This document shows, one piece after another, positions 1 to 9,472 of a DNA stretch of 64,000 nucleotides. Numbering within the stretch: the stretch's first letter is position 1; each line of letters begins with the position of its first letter. Both the position numbers and the translations under genes were made by a program. Under the pieces are notes generated by a model that worked only from the letters and a program-made list of their open reading frames with translations, was not told the origin of the DNA and searched no databases. Origin of the DNA: Prevotella sp. (GTDB lineage Bacteria; Bacteroidota; Bacteroidia; Bacteroidales; Bacteroidaceae); NCBI GenBank assembly GCA_017413085.1, contig JAFPVC010000022.1:1-64000 (forward strand). Reading direction: 5' to 3'.

Positions 1-270
1 GATTACGATGCAATCAGGGCTCTTTTACTGTGTAATCAGGGCACTATTAGTAGGTAAAAGGATAGCGATTAGGGTGCAATATGATAGCTTTTACTGTCTG
101 AAGAAAATGCCACTGCTGATTATCAAGAGGTTACAACAAACGAAATTTCGCGCCATACGAAACCGACAGGAAATAATTTCAGAATATCGCAAGGAAACGG
201 CGGTAGCGAAAATCACTTTGTCAGCAAAACCCGCATTTCACTGACAAAGTGTTATTTTACCACTGTCCGC
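1..270 (+). repeat. Dispersed 22-bp-array/hairpin element, copy A
   Basis: Five imperfect 22-bp units (1-22, 23-44, 45-66, 67-88, 89-110) are followed by a spacer and a terminal hairpin at 214-251 with stem CACTTTGTCAG. The copy aligns almost end to end with the reverse complement of 9180-9472, and more weakly with 27866-28160 and 44019-44300. It may be cut by the window start. A 78-codon reading frame inside it is treated as chance. Confidence 0.8.
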
Positions 271-369
271 TAAAAAACATTTCTGAAGTAAAAAACGAAG
301 AATAATAATACGTTTTTCATAATCCTGCTCTTAATATGTTGTTTGTCAAACGATAGCATCATCCATGCA

Positions 370-398
370 GGTGTGTAAATTTCGGAAATTTATACACC
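370..398. other. Hairpin upstream of small peptide relic
   Basis: Inverted repeat with 13-bp arms, GGTGTGTAAATTT and AAATTTATACACC, one mismatch (G-T), around a 3-base loop. It lies just before the small peptide fragment. No T-run follows on the plus strand, so a terminator is not favoured; it could be an operator or a relic. Confidence 0.5.
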
Positions 399-408
399 TT
401 ATTATTGA

Positions 409-573
409 ATTTTACCCTCAATAGATGTATTAGAGTTGGGCTGCATGGCACAGTTGATGGCTGGCAGCATCACCGACGTTGACAGCAACACAGACATCGA
501 CCCGGTGGTTGACGGCGGCCATGAGCAGTCCCGCGCCAAGGAGTTTCGCGGCTGGGCAAGCGAATGGGAATAA
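409..573 (+). pseudogene. Remnant of a short Bacteroidales peptide gene
   Basis: The frame reads ILPSIDVLELGCMAQLMAGS and then an acidic tail ending in AKEFRGWASEWE. The layout (a PSIxVLEL start, an LMAGS motif, an Asp-rich tail, an aromatic end) resembles the numerous 50-70 residue peptides of unknown function in Prevotella-like genomes. A TGA at 406-408 lies directly before the conserved start region and no ATG precedes it, so the N-terminus is lost. A 42-codon peptide could still start at ATG 445. A terminator follows. A second fragment with the same C-terminus lies at 11411-11461. Expression is not shown. Confidence 0.45.
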
Positions 574-604
574 GAAACATCATTCACCCCCATTCTCACA
601 CATA

Positions 605-653
605 AAAAAAGGCACGACTTACAGCAGATACTGCTACAAGTCGTGCCTTTTTT
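605..653 (+). terminator. Intrinsic terminator
   Basis: A perfect 16-bp stem (AAAAAAGGCACGACTT and its complement) encloses a 17-base loop and ends in six T. It works in either direction and sits between the small peptide remnant and the thioesterase 3' end. Confidence 0.85.
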
Positions 654-654
654 A

Positions 655-770
655 TGTTATAACCATTAATACCATTAATGGCATTACCCTATGATTATTA
701 ATGACATTAATGGTCTATATTAACGTCATTAACGATGAAAAAAAATATTTAGTCGAACTCACGTTGACGT
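655..770. repeat. TTAATGACATTAA-type intergenic repeat, copy P
   Basis: Contains several near-palindromic TTAATGNCATTAA blocks and matches 53148-53252 over roughly 100 bp, including the shared ends CTATG-TTATTAATGACATTAA and TCGA(A/G)(C/T)TCAC. It lies at the 3' side of the minus-strand thioesterase gene. Confidence 0.6.
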
Positions 771-777
771 AAGAAAC

Positions 778-1194
778 TTACTGCAGGCTGTCGAACGGGA
801 AGATGTCTTTCTTCCTGTATGCCGACCCTGTGACTACGCAGAGCAGGTCGCCGTTCTGGTTGGTGACGCGCGTCTGGCAGAACGGCAGACGGTGGTGGTT
901 GAATGTCTCCTCCGTCTCGGCAATCAGGCGGTCGCCTTTGCGTGCCGACTGCAGATAGGTAATGCTGTTTTGCACTCCAAGGCTCACAGGACCATGTGAG
1001 TTGGTCACGGCAGCGAAGGTCAGGTCAGCAAGGGTGAAATACACTCCACCCTGACAAACACCGGCAGCATTGAGGTGGCGTTCCTCCACGACTACCTCAG
1101 CGCGGGCAAAACCCTCACGCAGCTCTGTCAACTGTATGCCGTTCTCGCAGGCGAAGTGGTCGCCGTTGTTGAGAATGTCTTTCAGTGTAGCCAT
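778..1194 (-). CDS. PaaI-type hotdog thioesterase
   Basis: A 138-residue protein with the size and motif pattern of PaaI/4HBT hotdog thioesterases, which hydrolyse acyl-CoA thioesters in the cytoplasm. The helix region reads HLNAAGVCQGG (40-50) and then LAD (55-57). In PaaI relatives this block is usually HGG, so Gln replaces the common His; Asp57 is the likely catalytic acid. The start is ATG at 1194. It is separated from the upstream symporter by a structured low-complexity spacer. A phenylacetate-CoA ligase-like gene lies 10 kb away, which is compatible with aryl-CoA chemistry but does not prove it. Substrate unknown. Confidence 0.8.
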   Translation of the reverse strand: MATLKDILNNGDHFACENGIQLTELREGFARAEVVVEERHLNAAGVCQGGVYFTLADLTFAAVTNSHGPVSLGVQNSITYLQSARKGDRLIAETEETFNHHRLPFCQTRVTNQNGDLLCVVTGSAYRKKDIFPFDSLQ

Positions 1195-1213
1195 TTTTTT
1201 GTATTCAATTCCC

Positions 1214-1383
1214 GCAGGTTTTCAACCTGCTCTTTTTGATGTTGGAGTTAAGAGGAGTTAGGGGGAGTTAGGGGAAGTTAAGGGACAAATGTGTTAGACT
1301 GTCGAAAGCTTCACGTAATGTCCTTTAACTCCTTAACGGAGCGCAGCGGAGTGATAACTCCCCTTAACTCCCTTTAACTCCTT
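1214..1383. repeat. Inverted GGAGTTA / TAACTCC arrays and a small hairpin
   Basis: A short hairpin at 1214-1230 (GCAGGTT-TTC-AACCTGC) is followed by GGAGTTA-rich units (1244-1284). Complementary TAACTCC-rich units lie at 1325-1381, so the two arrays could pair into a long imperfect stem. The spacer lies between the symporter stop and the thioesterase start, both minus strand. Confidence 0.6.
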
Positions 1384-2943
1384 TTATTTATAGCAATCAA
1401 AGATAGCTGTTACGGTTTCTGATTTCATCTTCGGAGTGAAGAGGCTGACGATGGCAACGACAATGAAGCCGCCCACCATAGCTATGGCACCGCAGTCAAT
1501 CGGGTTGATTGGGTTGCCGAGTATCATGTTGACCACGGTCAGTCCGACGCCCCACACAAAGCAAGCCCATACAGAGAGGCGTGTAACGCCCTTCCAGTAA
1601 AGACCGAGCATGAACGGAGCAAGGAAGGCACCAGCCAGCGCACCCCAAGAGATACCCATGAGCTGTGCGATGAACTGTGGTGGGTTGAGTGCAATCATGA
1701 GCGACAATGCTATGAAGAACACGATGAGCACACGCATGATGATGACCTTGCGGCGCTCTATCTTCTCTGCCACCATGTCGTCAATCTCGCCGCCCTCTAC
1801 TTCGCCTACCTGTGATTTCTTATCACGGTAGATGAGGTCGAGCGTCATGGTTGATGATGATGTAAGCACAAGTCCGGCAAGTGTTGACATAGATGCAGAG
1901 AGCACAAGGAGTATTACGAGTGCGATAAGCACGTCGGGCAGTGACTCAAGCATTGTAGGTACGATATTGTCGTATATGAACTTTCCTTTTTCTGCATTGA
2001 ATGCCGTAGGCACGAACAGACGACCGAAACCTCCGAGGAAGTAGCAGCCGCCAGCCACTACGAATGCAAATATTGTAGAGATGATGGTGCCGCGCTTGAT
2101 GGCTGACTCATCAGTAATGCTGTAGAACTTACCCACCATCTGTGGCAGTCCCCATGTACCGAGCGATGTGAGGACAACGACACCGAGCAGGCTCATTGGA
2201 TTAGGACCGAACCAAGAAGCGAAGTCGCCTGGCTGGAAGTTAGCGTAGAGTTCCTTGCCACGCTGCGAGAGGTCGTCGGCATTTGGAGCCATTGCCTGCA
2301 TCTTGTGGAATGCCTCAACCAAACCGCCCTGACTGTTCAGCACAACCGCTATGACAGTGGTGATACCGAAGAGCATGATGATGCCCTGAATGAAGTCGTT
2401 GATGGCCGTAGCCTTGTAGCCGCCAAGGATGACATACACTGCGGTGAGCACCGACATGCCGATGGCGCAATACTCATACGGTATGCCGAAACCCATCTCG
2501 AAGAGTTTGGAGATACCCATGTAAACACCAGCGGTATAAGGGATAAGGAACACGAACACGATGATTGACGCAATTACGCGCAGCCACTCGTCAGAATAGC
2601 GAGTGCCGAAGAAGTCGGGCATGGTGCGCGACTGAATGTGCTGCGTCATCAGTTTTGTGCGGCGTCCGAGGATAATCCATGCCAGCAGCGAACCGATGAC
2701 GGCGTTGCCGATGCCTATCCAACTTGACGACATACCGTATTTCCAACCGAACTGTCCGGCGTAGCCCACGAAGACCACTGCAGAGAAATACGATGTACCG
2801 AAGGCGAAAGCCGTAAGCCAAGGGCCTACAGAACGGCCGCCCAATACGAAACCTTCCACCGTCTTTGCTTGACGGCGTGAATACACTCCCACTGCCACTG
2901 TAATGCAGAGGAAGATTACAGTAAGAAGAATTTTAATGAACAT
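1384..2943 (-). CDS. Sodium:solute symporter (SSS family)
   Basis: A 519-residue polytopic membrane protein with about 13 hydrophobic segments, the size expected for SSS transporters that couple Na+ entry to uptake of a small solute. The N-terminal region has the family pattern: after TM1 a GRSVGPWLTAFAFGTSYFSA stretch where one Na+ site forms, then GYAGQFGWKYG. A soluble insert rich in Lys/Glu (about residues 365-395) precedes the late helices. The substrate cannot be read from sequence: sugars, amino acids, pantothenate and sialic acid carriers share this fold. It has its own promoter at 2982-3013. Confidence 0.9.
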   Translation of the reverse strand: MFIKILLTVIFLCITVAVGVYSRRQAKTVEGFVLGGRSVGPWLTAFAFGTSYFSAVVFVGYAGQFGWKYGMSSSWIGIGNAVIGSLLAWIILGRRTKLMTQHIQSRTMPDFFGTRYSDEWLRVIASIIVFVFLIPYTAGVYMGISKLFEMGFGIPYEYCAIGMSVLTAVYVILGGYKATAINDFIQGIIMLFGITTVIAVVLNSQGGLVEAFHKMQAMAPNADDLSQRGKELYANFQPGDFASWFGPNPMSLLGVVVLTSLGTWGLPQMVGKFYSITDESAIKRGTIISTIFAFVVAGGCYFLGGFGRLFVPTAFNAEKGKFIYDNIVPTMLESLPDVLIALVILLVLSASMSTLAGLVLTSSSTMTLDLIYRDKKSQVGEVEGGEIDDMVAEKIERRKVIIMRVLIVFFIALSLMIALNPPQFIAQLMGISWGALAGAFLAPFMLGLYWKGVTRLSVWACFVWGVGLTVVNMILGNPINPIDCGAIAMVGGFIVVAIVSLFTPKMKSETVTAIFDCYK

Positions 2944-2981
2944 TTGTTTCTTTTAGTTAGTATTTTAATGGTTTCAGCCGA

Positions 2982-3013
2982 CAAAATTACAAAAAAAACT
3001 TTATTCAGCCAAA
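2982..3013 (-). promoter_or_regulatory. Promoter of the SSS symporter
   Basis: On the minus strand TTTG (3010-3013), a 20-bp spacer and TAATTTTG (2982-2989), matching the Bacteroidetes -33/-7 consensus 39 bp before the start codon. Confidence 0.75.
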
Positions 3014-3069
3014 CATTTGCAATCAAAAATAGTCTGCAACAGTGTTTTTGATGTATTATTTTTGGCGTA

Positions 3070-3381
3070 TCAATATCCTGCCATCTGCATCAGATACACC
3101 ACAGCGCAGCATATCGCCGCTACAGGAAACAAACCCATGCCACGCCATGCTGCCGCTACACCGACGACGAAAGCTGCCAGACCAGACCACGGCGTCATGG
3201 TGGTCTGCATGATGGCAGGGAAAGTCATGACGGTCAGCGTTACGTAAGGCACGTAATAAAGCACGCTGCGCACGAACCTGTTGCGGATTTTTCCTTTTAT
3301 AAGCGTTATGGGCAGAATGCGTATGAGGTTGGTGGTTATAATGCCCAGCAGTATGTAAATGACAATGCTGTTATTCTCCAT
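3070..3381 (-). CDS. azlD: AzlD-family branched-chain amino acid export subunit
   Basis: A small hydrophobic protein of about 103 residues with four predicted membrane helices, the size and pattern of AzlD (PF05437), the small partner of AzlC. The start is taken at ATG 3381 (MENNSIVIY), which overlaps the azlC stop by 11 bases; an upstream in-frame ATG at 3399 would add six residues. In other bacteria the pair forms an exporter of branched-chain amino acids or their analogues. Overlap with azlC supports translational coupling. Confidence 0.85.
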   Translation of the reverse strand: MENNSIVIYILLGIITTNLIRILPITLIKGKIRNRFVRSVLYYVPYVTLTVMTFPAIMQTTMTPWSGLAAFVVGVAAAWRGMGLFPVAAICCAVVYLMQMAGY

Positions 3382-4093
3382 CCTCAACATCCTCCACATT
3401 TATCGGTTTCAGCCATGCCACACAACATGAAATAATGATTGTCAGCAAGATGGTGCGCGTACCACCAGACCATTCGCTGACTACAGGCATCACACTGCAG
3501 AGCGTGCTGGCTGCCATACTTGCGATTACAGCCCATAACACAGCCATGTCCTTCTTCGAGGGCGGTATCACAATGGCAATGAACATTCCGTATAGTGACA
3601 CGCTGAGTGCTGTCACCACATTGGCCGGCAATATGCTTCCGGCAGCAATGCCGGCGGCACAGCCTGTTGCCCAGAACAGCGTTGATATTAATGCCGCCGC
3701 AAACATGTAGGCCGGAGGAGTGTGCCCCTCGTGTGCTATGGATATGCCAAACACCTCGTCGGTTATGCAGCCCGCCATCAGCAACCGCTTTATAAGCGAC
3801 ACGCCAGGAGCAACTTTCTGTGACAGAGCCGCACTCATCAGCAGATAGCGCAGGTTGGTCACAAGACACATAGCTATAACTTCAGCGTATGCTGCATTGG
3901 CGGCAACCAGCGTATACACACCGTATTCACCGGCAGAGGCACGCGTAAAGAAACTTGACACAAAGCCCATGCAAGCCGTCAGTCCAGCTTTCCTGGCTAT
4001 TATGCCAAGCGAGAAAGCGACGGCAAAATAACCCAATGCTATAGGTATGCCGTCGCGTAGTCCGCGTGTTATCTCATTTGAAACAGACTTCAA
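3371..4093 (-). CDS. azlC: AzlC-family branched-chain amino acid exporter
   Basis: A 240-residue membrane protein with the AzlC N-terminal pattern (RGLRDGIPIALGYFAVAFSLG) and six to eight hydrophobic segments. AzlC with AzlD forms an inner-membrane exporter for branched-chain amino acids. The start appears to be TTG at 4093: no in-frame ATG lies before residue 42, an in-frame stop lies 13 codons or fewer upstream, and the conserved N-terminus begins immediately. That TTG is formed by the last unit of the ATTGAAG-type array at 4092-4197. It is probably cotranscribed with hisB upstream and azlD downstream. Confidence 0.85.
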   Translation of the reverse strand: MKSVSNEITRGLRDGIPIALGYFAVAFSLGIIARKAGLTACMGFVSSFFTRASAGEYGVYTLVAANAAYAEVIAMCLVTNLRYLLMSAALSQKVAPGVSLIKRLLMAGCITDEVFGISIAHEGHTPPAYMFAAALISTLFWATGCAAGIAAGSILPANVVTALSVSLYGMFIAIVIPPSKKDMAVLWAVIASMAASTLCSVMPVVSEWSGGTRTILLTIIISCCVAWLKPINVEDVEDGE

Positions 4094-4197
4094 CCCTTCA
4101 ATTCTTTAACTCTTCAATTCTTCAATCATTTAATTCTTCGATCCTTTAACTCTTCAATCCTTTAACTCTTCAATCCTTCAGTTCTTCAATCCTTACA
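4092..4197. repeat. ATTGAAG-type low-complexity array between hisB and azlC
   Basis: About ten imperfect units reading GAATTGAAG / GGATTGAAG / GAGTTAAAG on the sense (minus) strand. The array supplies the TTG start of azlC. Comparable arrays occur at 5264-5297, 15986-16075, 23082-23167 and 39811-39860. Confidence 0.75.
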
Positions 4198-5263
4198 AAG
4201 CTCCCTTGGTTGACGGCAGTTGGTAGTGATAGATGTCACGTTTCACTGCCATGCGTATGGAGCGTGCGAAAGCTTTGAATATGCCTTCAATCTTGTGGTG
4301 CTCGTTCTCACCCTCAGCCTTGATATTGAGGTTCATCTTCGATGCATCGCTCACGCTCTTGAAGAAATGGTGGAACATCTCCGTTGGCATCTCGCCAACT
4401 TTCTCACGGTGGAACTCTGCATCCCAGATAAGCCACGGGCGGCCACCGAAGTCGAGTGCCACCTGACACAGGCAGTCATCCATCGGCAACGAATATCCGT
4501 AGCGCTCTATACCGCGCTTATCGCCCAAAGCCTTCAGTATGCATTCGCCAAGCACTATGCCAGTGTCTTCTATAGAATGATGCTCATCCACGTGCAGGTC
4601 GCCGTGGCAGCGCACATACAAATCCATCATGCCGTGGCGGCCTATCTGCTCAAGCATGTGGTCGAAGAATCCCAGCCCTGTCTCTATGTCGCACTTACCA
4701 GTACCGTCAAGGTTAAGACGCACGGTGATGTCGGTCTCCTTAGTGGTGCGGGTTATCTCGGCTATGCGTTCACCTGCAAAAAGCAGTTCGGCTATTTTTT
4801 CCCATGTCATGCCGTCCTTACCCAGTATCAATGATTTACAACCGAGGTTACGGGCAAGCTGAGCATCTGTCTCGCGGTCGCCAATGACGTATGAGCCAGC
4901 GAGGTCATACTCAGGATTGTCAATATACTGCGTCAGCATACCCGTGCCAGGCTTGCGGCATGGATGGTTGTCCTCGGGGAAATGACGGTCAATCAGGATA
5001 TTGTCAAACTCAATGCCTTCACCCTTCAGGGTCTTGAGTATGAAGTTATGGACAGGCCAGAATGTCTCTTCGGGAAAAGAATCAGTGCCCAGTCCGTCTT
5101 GGTTGCTCACCATCACAAACACGAAATCAAGGTTCTTGCGTATGAAACCAAGGTTGCGGAATACTCCTTCTACAAACTCAAGCTTATCGAAGCTGTCTAT
5201 CTGTTCGTCAGCAGGCTCCTTGATAAGGGTGCCGTCACGGTCTATGAATAATAATCTTTTCAT
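4193..5263 (-). CDS. hisB: Bifunctional histidinol-phosphatase / imidazoleglycerol-phosphate dehydratase
   Basis: A 356-residue two-domain HisB for two steps of histidine synthesis: dehydration of imidazole glycerol phosphate and dephosphorylation of histidinol phosphate. The N-terminal HAD phosphatase has the DxD motif in [12 protein letters not shown] (Asp8, Asp10) and a [10 protein letters not shown] motif. The C-terminal dehydratase begins near residue 168 and carries the metal-binding [10 protein letters not shown] and EHHKIEG motifs. The fused arrangement and length match gamma-proteobacterial and Bacteroidetes HisB. It lies between an unknown membrane protein and azlCD; the other his genes are absent here apart from hisI at 13195. 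Confidence 0.95.
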   Translation of the reverse strand: MKRLLFIDRDGTLIKEPADEQIDSFDKLEFVEGVFRNLGFIRKNLDFVFVMVSNQDGLGTDSFPEETFWPVHNFILKTLKGEGIEFDNILIDRHFPEDNHPCRKPGTGMLTQYIDNPEYDLAGSYVIGDRETDAQLARNLGCKSLILGKDGMTWEKIAELLFAGERIAEITRTTKETDITVRLNLDGTGKCDIETGLGFFDHMLEQIGRHGMMDLYVRCHGDLHVDEHHSIEDTGIVLGECILKALGDKRGIERYGYSLPMDDCLCQVALDFGGRPWLIWDAEFHREKVGEMPTEMFHHFFKSVSDASKMNLNIKAEGENEHHKIEGIFKAFARSIRMAVKRDIYHYQLPSTKGAL

Positions 5264-5297
5264 TTTTCAATTCTTCAATCCTTCAATTCTTCAATCT
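5264..5297. repeat. ATTGAAG-type array overlapping a gene end
   Basis: Four units between the membrane-protein gene and hisB. In the sense strand the units encode the last residues (KIEELKD) and the stop of the upstream gene. Confidence 0.65.
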
Positions 5298-6192
5298 TAT
5301 AGATGTCACCATACAGGAAAAGCAGAACATTATAATATGGCAGGTATGCCAGTTGTGCAAAGGTCATCATTACTGCGCTTGCGAGTGCAAGCAGACAGAA
5401 GCCTCCGAATGGCACGCTGACGTTGTCGCCCATATTCACGCTGTCGGTCAGACTGTGCTGCAGAGCCTGTGACAGAATAAGCTCGGGCAGTTGCAGTATC
5501 AGTATTAACACTAACAGTATGAACATTGCAAGTGCCGATACTCCCACTATCTTCCACAGATGCTTGCGTCCGGCCCTGTACGTTTGTTTTATTGTCTTGA
5601 GTGCAGGCTTTTCCTTCTGCATCATGTAGTGGTAGAATGAATATGTCAACGGCATCAGCATCAGCGATGCAACCAATATCAAGACTACGCCGATGAACAC
5701 GGCGATGGCAGCGGTCACGGCAGTCCTGCCTGGTATGGCCTGGTATGCATATATACCCGCTACTCCGATTATACTGCACAACAATACTATTGCAATCGTC
5801 ATACACAGAATGAAGGGCAGTGAGCGCTTGGCCAGTTGGCATGTGCGCAACAGGTCAAACTTCCACTGTTTCATTTTCTTCATGCCGTCTTCCTGCTCAG
5901 CCGACTCAATGCCAGCCACGCGCCTGTAGAGCAGAAACAACCTGCTGAAGGTAAATATGGCGGCAGCAAATATCAGCAGTACTACCAGAAAATACAACAG
6001 CGCACTCAGCATTGGCGGCACAGTCTGTAGTAACATTGCACAGCTCAGTATGCTTGACGCAGCGTTTAGCAGTGCTACGATGATGCAGTATGGCAGCATC
6101 ACCTTGACAAAGGCCTTCAGATTCTTCTGGAAGAACTCAAAGCCTTCCTTGATACATGCGGCGTATGAACGCTCCTTGTATAATTCAATCAT
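5275..6192 (-). CDS. Polytopic membrane protein of unknown function
   Basis: A 305-residue protein with about seven hydrophobic segments (around residues 30-50, 58-90, 122-150, 155-185, 213-235, 265-290) and a charged loop near 92-112. I do not recognise the family; the overall look is that of glycerophosphoryl-diester-type or DUF975-like bacterial membrane proteins without a clear active site. It starts at ATG 6192, 127 bp after valS, and ends 11 bp before hisB. Its final residues KIEELKD are encoded by the ATTGAAG repeat, so the repeat has set or altered the C-terminus. Confidence 0.7.
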   Translation of the reverse strand: MIELYKERSYAACIKEGFEFFQKNLKAFVKVMLPYCIIVALLNAASSILSCAMLLQTVPPMLSALLYFLVVLLIFAAAIFTFSRLFLLYRRVAGIESAEQEDGMKKMKQWKFDLLRTCQLAKRSLPFILCMTIAIVLLCSIIGVAGIYAYQAIPGRTAVTAAIAVFIGVVLILVASLMLMPLTYSFYHYMMQKEKPALKTIKQTYRAGRKHLWKIVGVSALAMFILLVLILILQLPELILSQALQHSLTDSVNMGDNVSVPFGGFCLLALASAVMMTFAQLAYLPYYNVLLFLYGDIYKIEELKD

Positions 6193-6249
6193 AGTCGTTA
6201 AAATTTAAATCTTATATCATAGCACTGCCTATGCCGTAGGAATAGGAAA

Positions 6250-6277
6250 TTCTCTGCCCGAACATTAGGGCAGAGAA
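6250..6277 (-). terminator. Hairpin downstream of valS
   Basis: Perfect 10-bp stem TTCTCTGCCC / GGGCAGAGAA with an 8-base loop, 43 bp after the valS stop. No strong U-run follows on the minus strand, so termination may be partial and the downstream genes could still be read. Confidence 0.5.
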
Positions 6278-6319
6278 CACCATTTCGCACAATGCGGCAA
6301 TAAACCTATTCTTCACTCT

Positions 6320-9034
6320 CTACGCCTTAAGCTTCTCAATTGTCTGTTTCAGCGTGGCAATCTTTTCAAGAGAGTCTGCTTCTTTCTTACGCTCAAGGGC
6401 TACGACGGCTTCTGGTGCATTAGCCACAAAACGCTCATTGGAGAGTTTCTTGCGGATTCCCATGAGGAAGCCCTCAAGGTGCTTCAGTTCGGCCTCGGCC
6501 TTTGCCAGTTCGGCCTCAGTGTCGATGAGGTCGCCAAGAGGTATGGCATATTCGCGTGTTCCAATAAGGAAGGAACTTGAACCGTCACCCTTCTGGCTAA
6601 CGTAGTTAATGTCGCTCAGTCCGGCCATCTTGCGTATTATGCTGCCAAGTTCAGGGTCTTTTGTAACGTCGTCGTCAGCAGCGGCTACAACTTCAAGCAC
6701 AAGCGGCTCGCGCGGACCAATATTCTTCGACTGTCGAACGCCGCGTGCGCCTGTGATAACCTGCTTGGCATCCTCATACTGTGCGAGCAACTGCTTCTCA
6801 GCCTCTGTGGGTGCGTCAAGCTTGAATACCGAAACCATCAGCGACTCACCGTCCTTGCGGTCAGCAATGTGCTGCCACAGTTCCTCGGTGATGAACGGCA
6901 TGAATGGGTGTATCACGTGGAGCAGCTGGTCGAATATCTCGAGCGTGGCAGTGAGCGTCTCACGGTCTATCGGTGCCTGATATGCCGGCTTTATCATCTC
7001 AAGATACCAGCCAGAGAACTCATCTGTGAAGAGTTTGAAGGCTGCCATCAGTGCTTCGTTCAGGCGGTAGCGAGAGTAGTCCTCGTTGATTTCCGCATAC
7101 ACGTCCTTCACTTTTGCCTTCATCCAAGCTATAGATTTCTTGTTGGCTGCAGGCTGCTCAATGTCCTTCACTTCCCATCCCTTTACAAGGCGGAAGGCAT
7201 TCCACATCTTGTTGCAGAAGTTCATGCCCTGGGCACAGAGTGCATCATCATAGAGAATGTCGTTGCCGGCAGGGGCAGCAAGCATCATACCCATACGCAC
7301 GCCATCGGCACCATATTTCTCTATCAGTTCGAGTGGGTCAGGTGAGTTGCCCAACGACTTAGACATCTTTCTGCCGAGTTTGTCGCGCACGATACCTGTG
7401 AAATATACATTGCGGAACGGTATCTGCTTTTGGTATTCGCAGCCCGCCATAATCATGCGTGCCACCCAGAAGAAGATGATATCCGGACCTGTCACAAGGT
7501 CGCTCGTTGGGTAGTAGTAGTTTATCTCCTCGTTGCCTGGATTGTTGATGCCGTCAAACAGAGATATAGGCCACAGCCATGAAGAAAACCATGTATCAAG
7601 TGCATCCTCGTCACGCTTCAGCTGGTCTGCGGTGATTGACGGGTCAATCTCCTGTGCTTTCTTCAGAGCCTCTTCTTCTGTCAGTGCTACTACGAAACGC
7701 TCCTCGCCTTCTGCAGTCTCTGGCAGGAAGTAGGCAGGGATGCGGTGTCCCCACCACAGCTGGCGCGAGATACACCAGTCCTGTATGTTCTCAAGCCAGT
7801 TTTTGTATGTTGTAACGTATTTCTGCGGATAGAACTTCAGTTCACCGTTAAGCACTGGCGGCAGTGCAATGTCTGCCATGTGCTGCATGGAGAGGAACCA
7901 CTGCTTGCAGAGACGCGGCTCAACGGCGGTGTCCTGGTTACGCTCTGAATATCCAACCTTGTTGTCATAGTCCTCAACGTGGTCCATCAGTCCGGCCTGT
8001 TCAAGGTCCATGGCAATCTGCTTGCGCACATCCATGCGGTCCATGCCTACATACAGTCCAGCAGCCTCGGAAATTGTGCCGTCAGGGTTGAAGATGTCTA
8101 TAGTCTCAAGGTTATGGGTTTTGCCGAGCGCATAGTCGTTGACATCGTGTGCAGGTGTTACCTTCAGACAGCCAGTACCGAACTCGATGTCCACATAGCG
8201 GTCTTCTATTACTGGAATGACGCGGTTTACGAGTGGCACGATTACCTTGTGGCCTTTCAGCCACTTGTTTTTCACGTCCTTGGGGTTGATACACATGGCT
8301 GTGTCGCCCATGATGGTTTCCGGACGTGTGGTAGCAACAACGGCATAGTAACCCTTTTCATCCTTGTGGAACACTTCGCCTTCCTCGCCTGTGAGTACAA
8401 CAGGGTTCACGTCTGCATCAGCCACGTAGTATTTCAGATGGTAAAGCTTTGACTTCTCCTCTCTGTAAATCACCTCCTCGGTGGAGAGCACCGTCTGCGC
8501 CTTAGGATCCCAGTTGACCATGCGCAGTCCACGATAGATATAGCCCTTGTTGTAAAGGTCAACGAAAACCTTCAATACAGACTCTGAACGCTTTTCGTCC
8601 ATAGTGAACGCTGTGCGGTCCCAGTCGCACGATGCACCAAGTTTGCGCAGTTGCTTCAGTATGATGCCTCCGTGTTCTTCTGTCCAAGCCCATGCGTGTT
8701 TCAGAAATTCCTCACGGGTCAGGTCGCGTTTCTTTATACCCTCGCTTGCAAGTTTGTTTACCACCTTGGCCTCTGTGGCGATAGAGGCATGGTCGGTGCC
8801 CGGCACCCAACATGCGTTCTTTCCGTCAAGGCGAGCCTTGCGGATGAGGATGTCCTGTATGGTGTTGTTGAGCATGTGTCCCATGTGGAGCACGCCCGTC
8901 ACGTTTGGCGGCGGGATTACTATGGTGTATGGTTCGCGTCCGTCAGGCTTGCTGGCGAACAGTTTGTGGTCTGTCCAATACTGATACCATTTGCTCTCTA
9001 CCTCCTTCGGAGAATACTTGCTTGCTAATTCCAT
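6320..9034 (-). CDS. valS: Valyl-tRNA synthetase
   Basis: A 904-residue class Ia aminoacyl-tRNA synthetase that charges tRNA-Val in the cytoplasm. The ATP-binding signature HMGH is at residues 50-53 within [14 protein letters not shown], and KMSKS is near residue 555 ([10 protein letters not shown]). The inserted editing domain ([12 protein letters not shown]) lies around 230-250. The C-terminus is a coiled coil ([17 protein letters not shown]), as in ValRS. Length and order are normal. A good promoter precedes it; no T-box-like leader was seen. Confidence 0.97.
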   Translation of the reverse strand: MELASKYSPKEVESKWYQYWTDHKLFASKPDGREPYTIVIPPPNVTGVLHMGHMLNNTIQDILIRKARLDGKNACWVPGTDHASIATEAKVVNKLASEGIKKRDLTREEFLKHAWAWTEEHGGIILKQLRKLGASCDWDRTAFTMDEKRSESVLKVFVDLYNKGYIYRGLRMVNWDPKAQTVLSTEEVIYREEKSKLYHLKYYVADADVNPVVLTGEEGEVFHKDEKGYYAVVATTRPETIMGDTAMCINPKDVKNKWLKGHKVIVPLVNRVIPVIEDRYVDIEFGTGCLKVTPAHDVNDYALGKTHNLETIDIFNPDGTISEAAGLYVGMDRMDVRKQIAMDLEQAGLMDHVEDYDNKVGYSERNQDTAVEPRLCKQWFLSMQHMADIALPPVLNGELKFYPQKYVTTYKNWLENIQDWCISRQLWWGHRIPAYFLPETAEGEERFVVALTEEEALKKAQEIDPSITADQLKRDEDALDTWFSSWLWPISLFDGINNPGNEEINYYYPTSDLVTGPDIIFFWVARMIMAGCEYQKQIPFRNVYFTGIVRDKLGRKMSKSLGNSPDPLELIEKYGADGVRMGMMLAAPAGNDILYDDALCAQGMNFCNKMWNAFRLVKGWEVKDIEQPAANKKSIAWMKAKVKDVYAEINEDYSRYRLNEALMAAFKLFTDEFSGWYLEMIKPAYQAPIDRETLTATLEIFDQLLHVIHPFMPFITEELWQHIADRKDGESLMVSVFKLDAPTEAEKQLLAQYEDAKQVITGARGVRQSKNIGPREPLVLEVVAAADDDVTKDPELGSIIRKMAGLSDINYVSQKGDGSSSFLIGTREYAIPLGDLIDTEAELAKAEAELKHLEGFLMGIRKKLSNERFVANAPEAVVALERKKEADSLEKIATLKQTIEKLKA

Positions 9035-9089
9035 CTGTTTTATGTATGTTTTTTCTATGCTTTTTATTCTTGCAACTTAAATCAACGTG

Positions 9090-9120
9090 CAAAGTTACTC
9101 ATTTTTTATGAAACATCAAA
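9090..9120 (-). promoter_or_regulatory. Promoter of valS
   Basis: Minus-strand TTTG (9117-9120), 19-bp spacer, TAACTTTG (9090-9097), 56 bp before the start codon. Confidence 0.75.
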
Positions 9121-9179
9121 ATAAATTCCCCCTTTTGTATTTACGGCGTCATACTTTCCCTTTTTGAGAGCATTAATTT

Positions 9180-9472
9180 GGCAGGCAGAGGCAAAATAAC
9201 ACTTTGTCAGCAAAATGTGGATTTTGCTGACAAAGTGATTTTCGCTACCGCCGTTTCCTTGCGATATTCTGAAATTATTTCCTGCTGGTTTCGTATGGCG
9301 CAAAATTCCGTCTGTTGTAACCTCCTAATAATCAGCAACGGCATTTTTCTCTGATTGTAAAAGCTATCATATTACGCCCTAATCGCTATCCTTTTACCTC
9401 CTAATTGCGCCCTGATTACACAGTAAAAGGGCCCAAATTACATCGTAATCAAGGCTCTTTTACAGTATAACT
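9180..9472 (-). repeat. Dispersed 22-bp-array/hairpin element, copy B
   Basis: Reverse-complement copy of element A. Six 22-bp units run from 9472 down to 9341. The terminal hairpin at 9200-9237 has a perfect 16-bp stem, CACTTTGTCAGCAAAA. The roughly 100-bp middle, including GCGCCATACGAAACC and AATATCGCAAGGAAACGG, is nearly identical to A. It lies between the valS promoter and the AAA/PD-(D/E)XK gene. Confidence 0.85.

Noticed and set aside
8..244. 78-codon frame in the first repeat
   Set aside because: Lies wholly inside repeat element A and is not preserved in the other copies; no protein-like pattern.
4220..4834. 204-codon plus-strand frame inside hisB
   Set aside because: Antisense shadow; hisB motifs are unambiguous on the minus strand.
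6869..7345. 158-codon plus-strand frame inside valS
   Set aside because: Antisense shadow of a strongly conserved gene.
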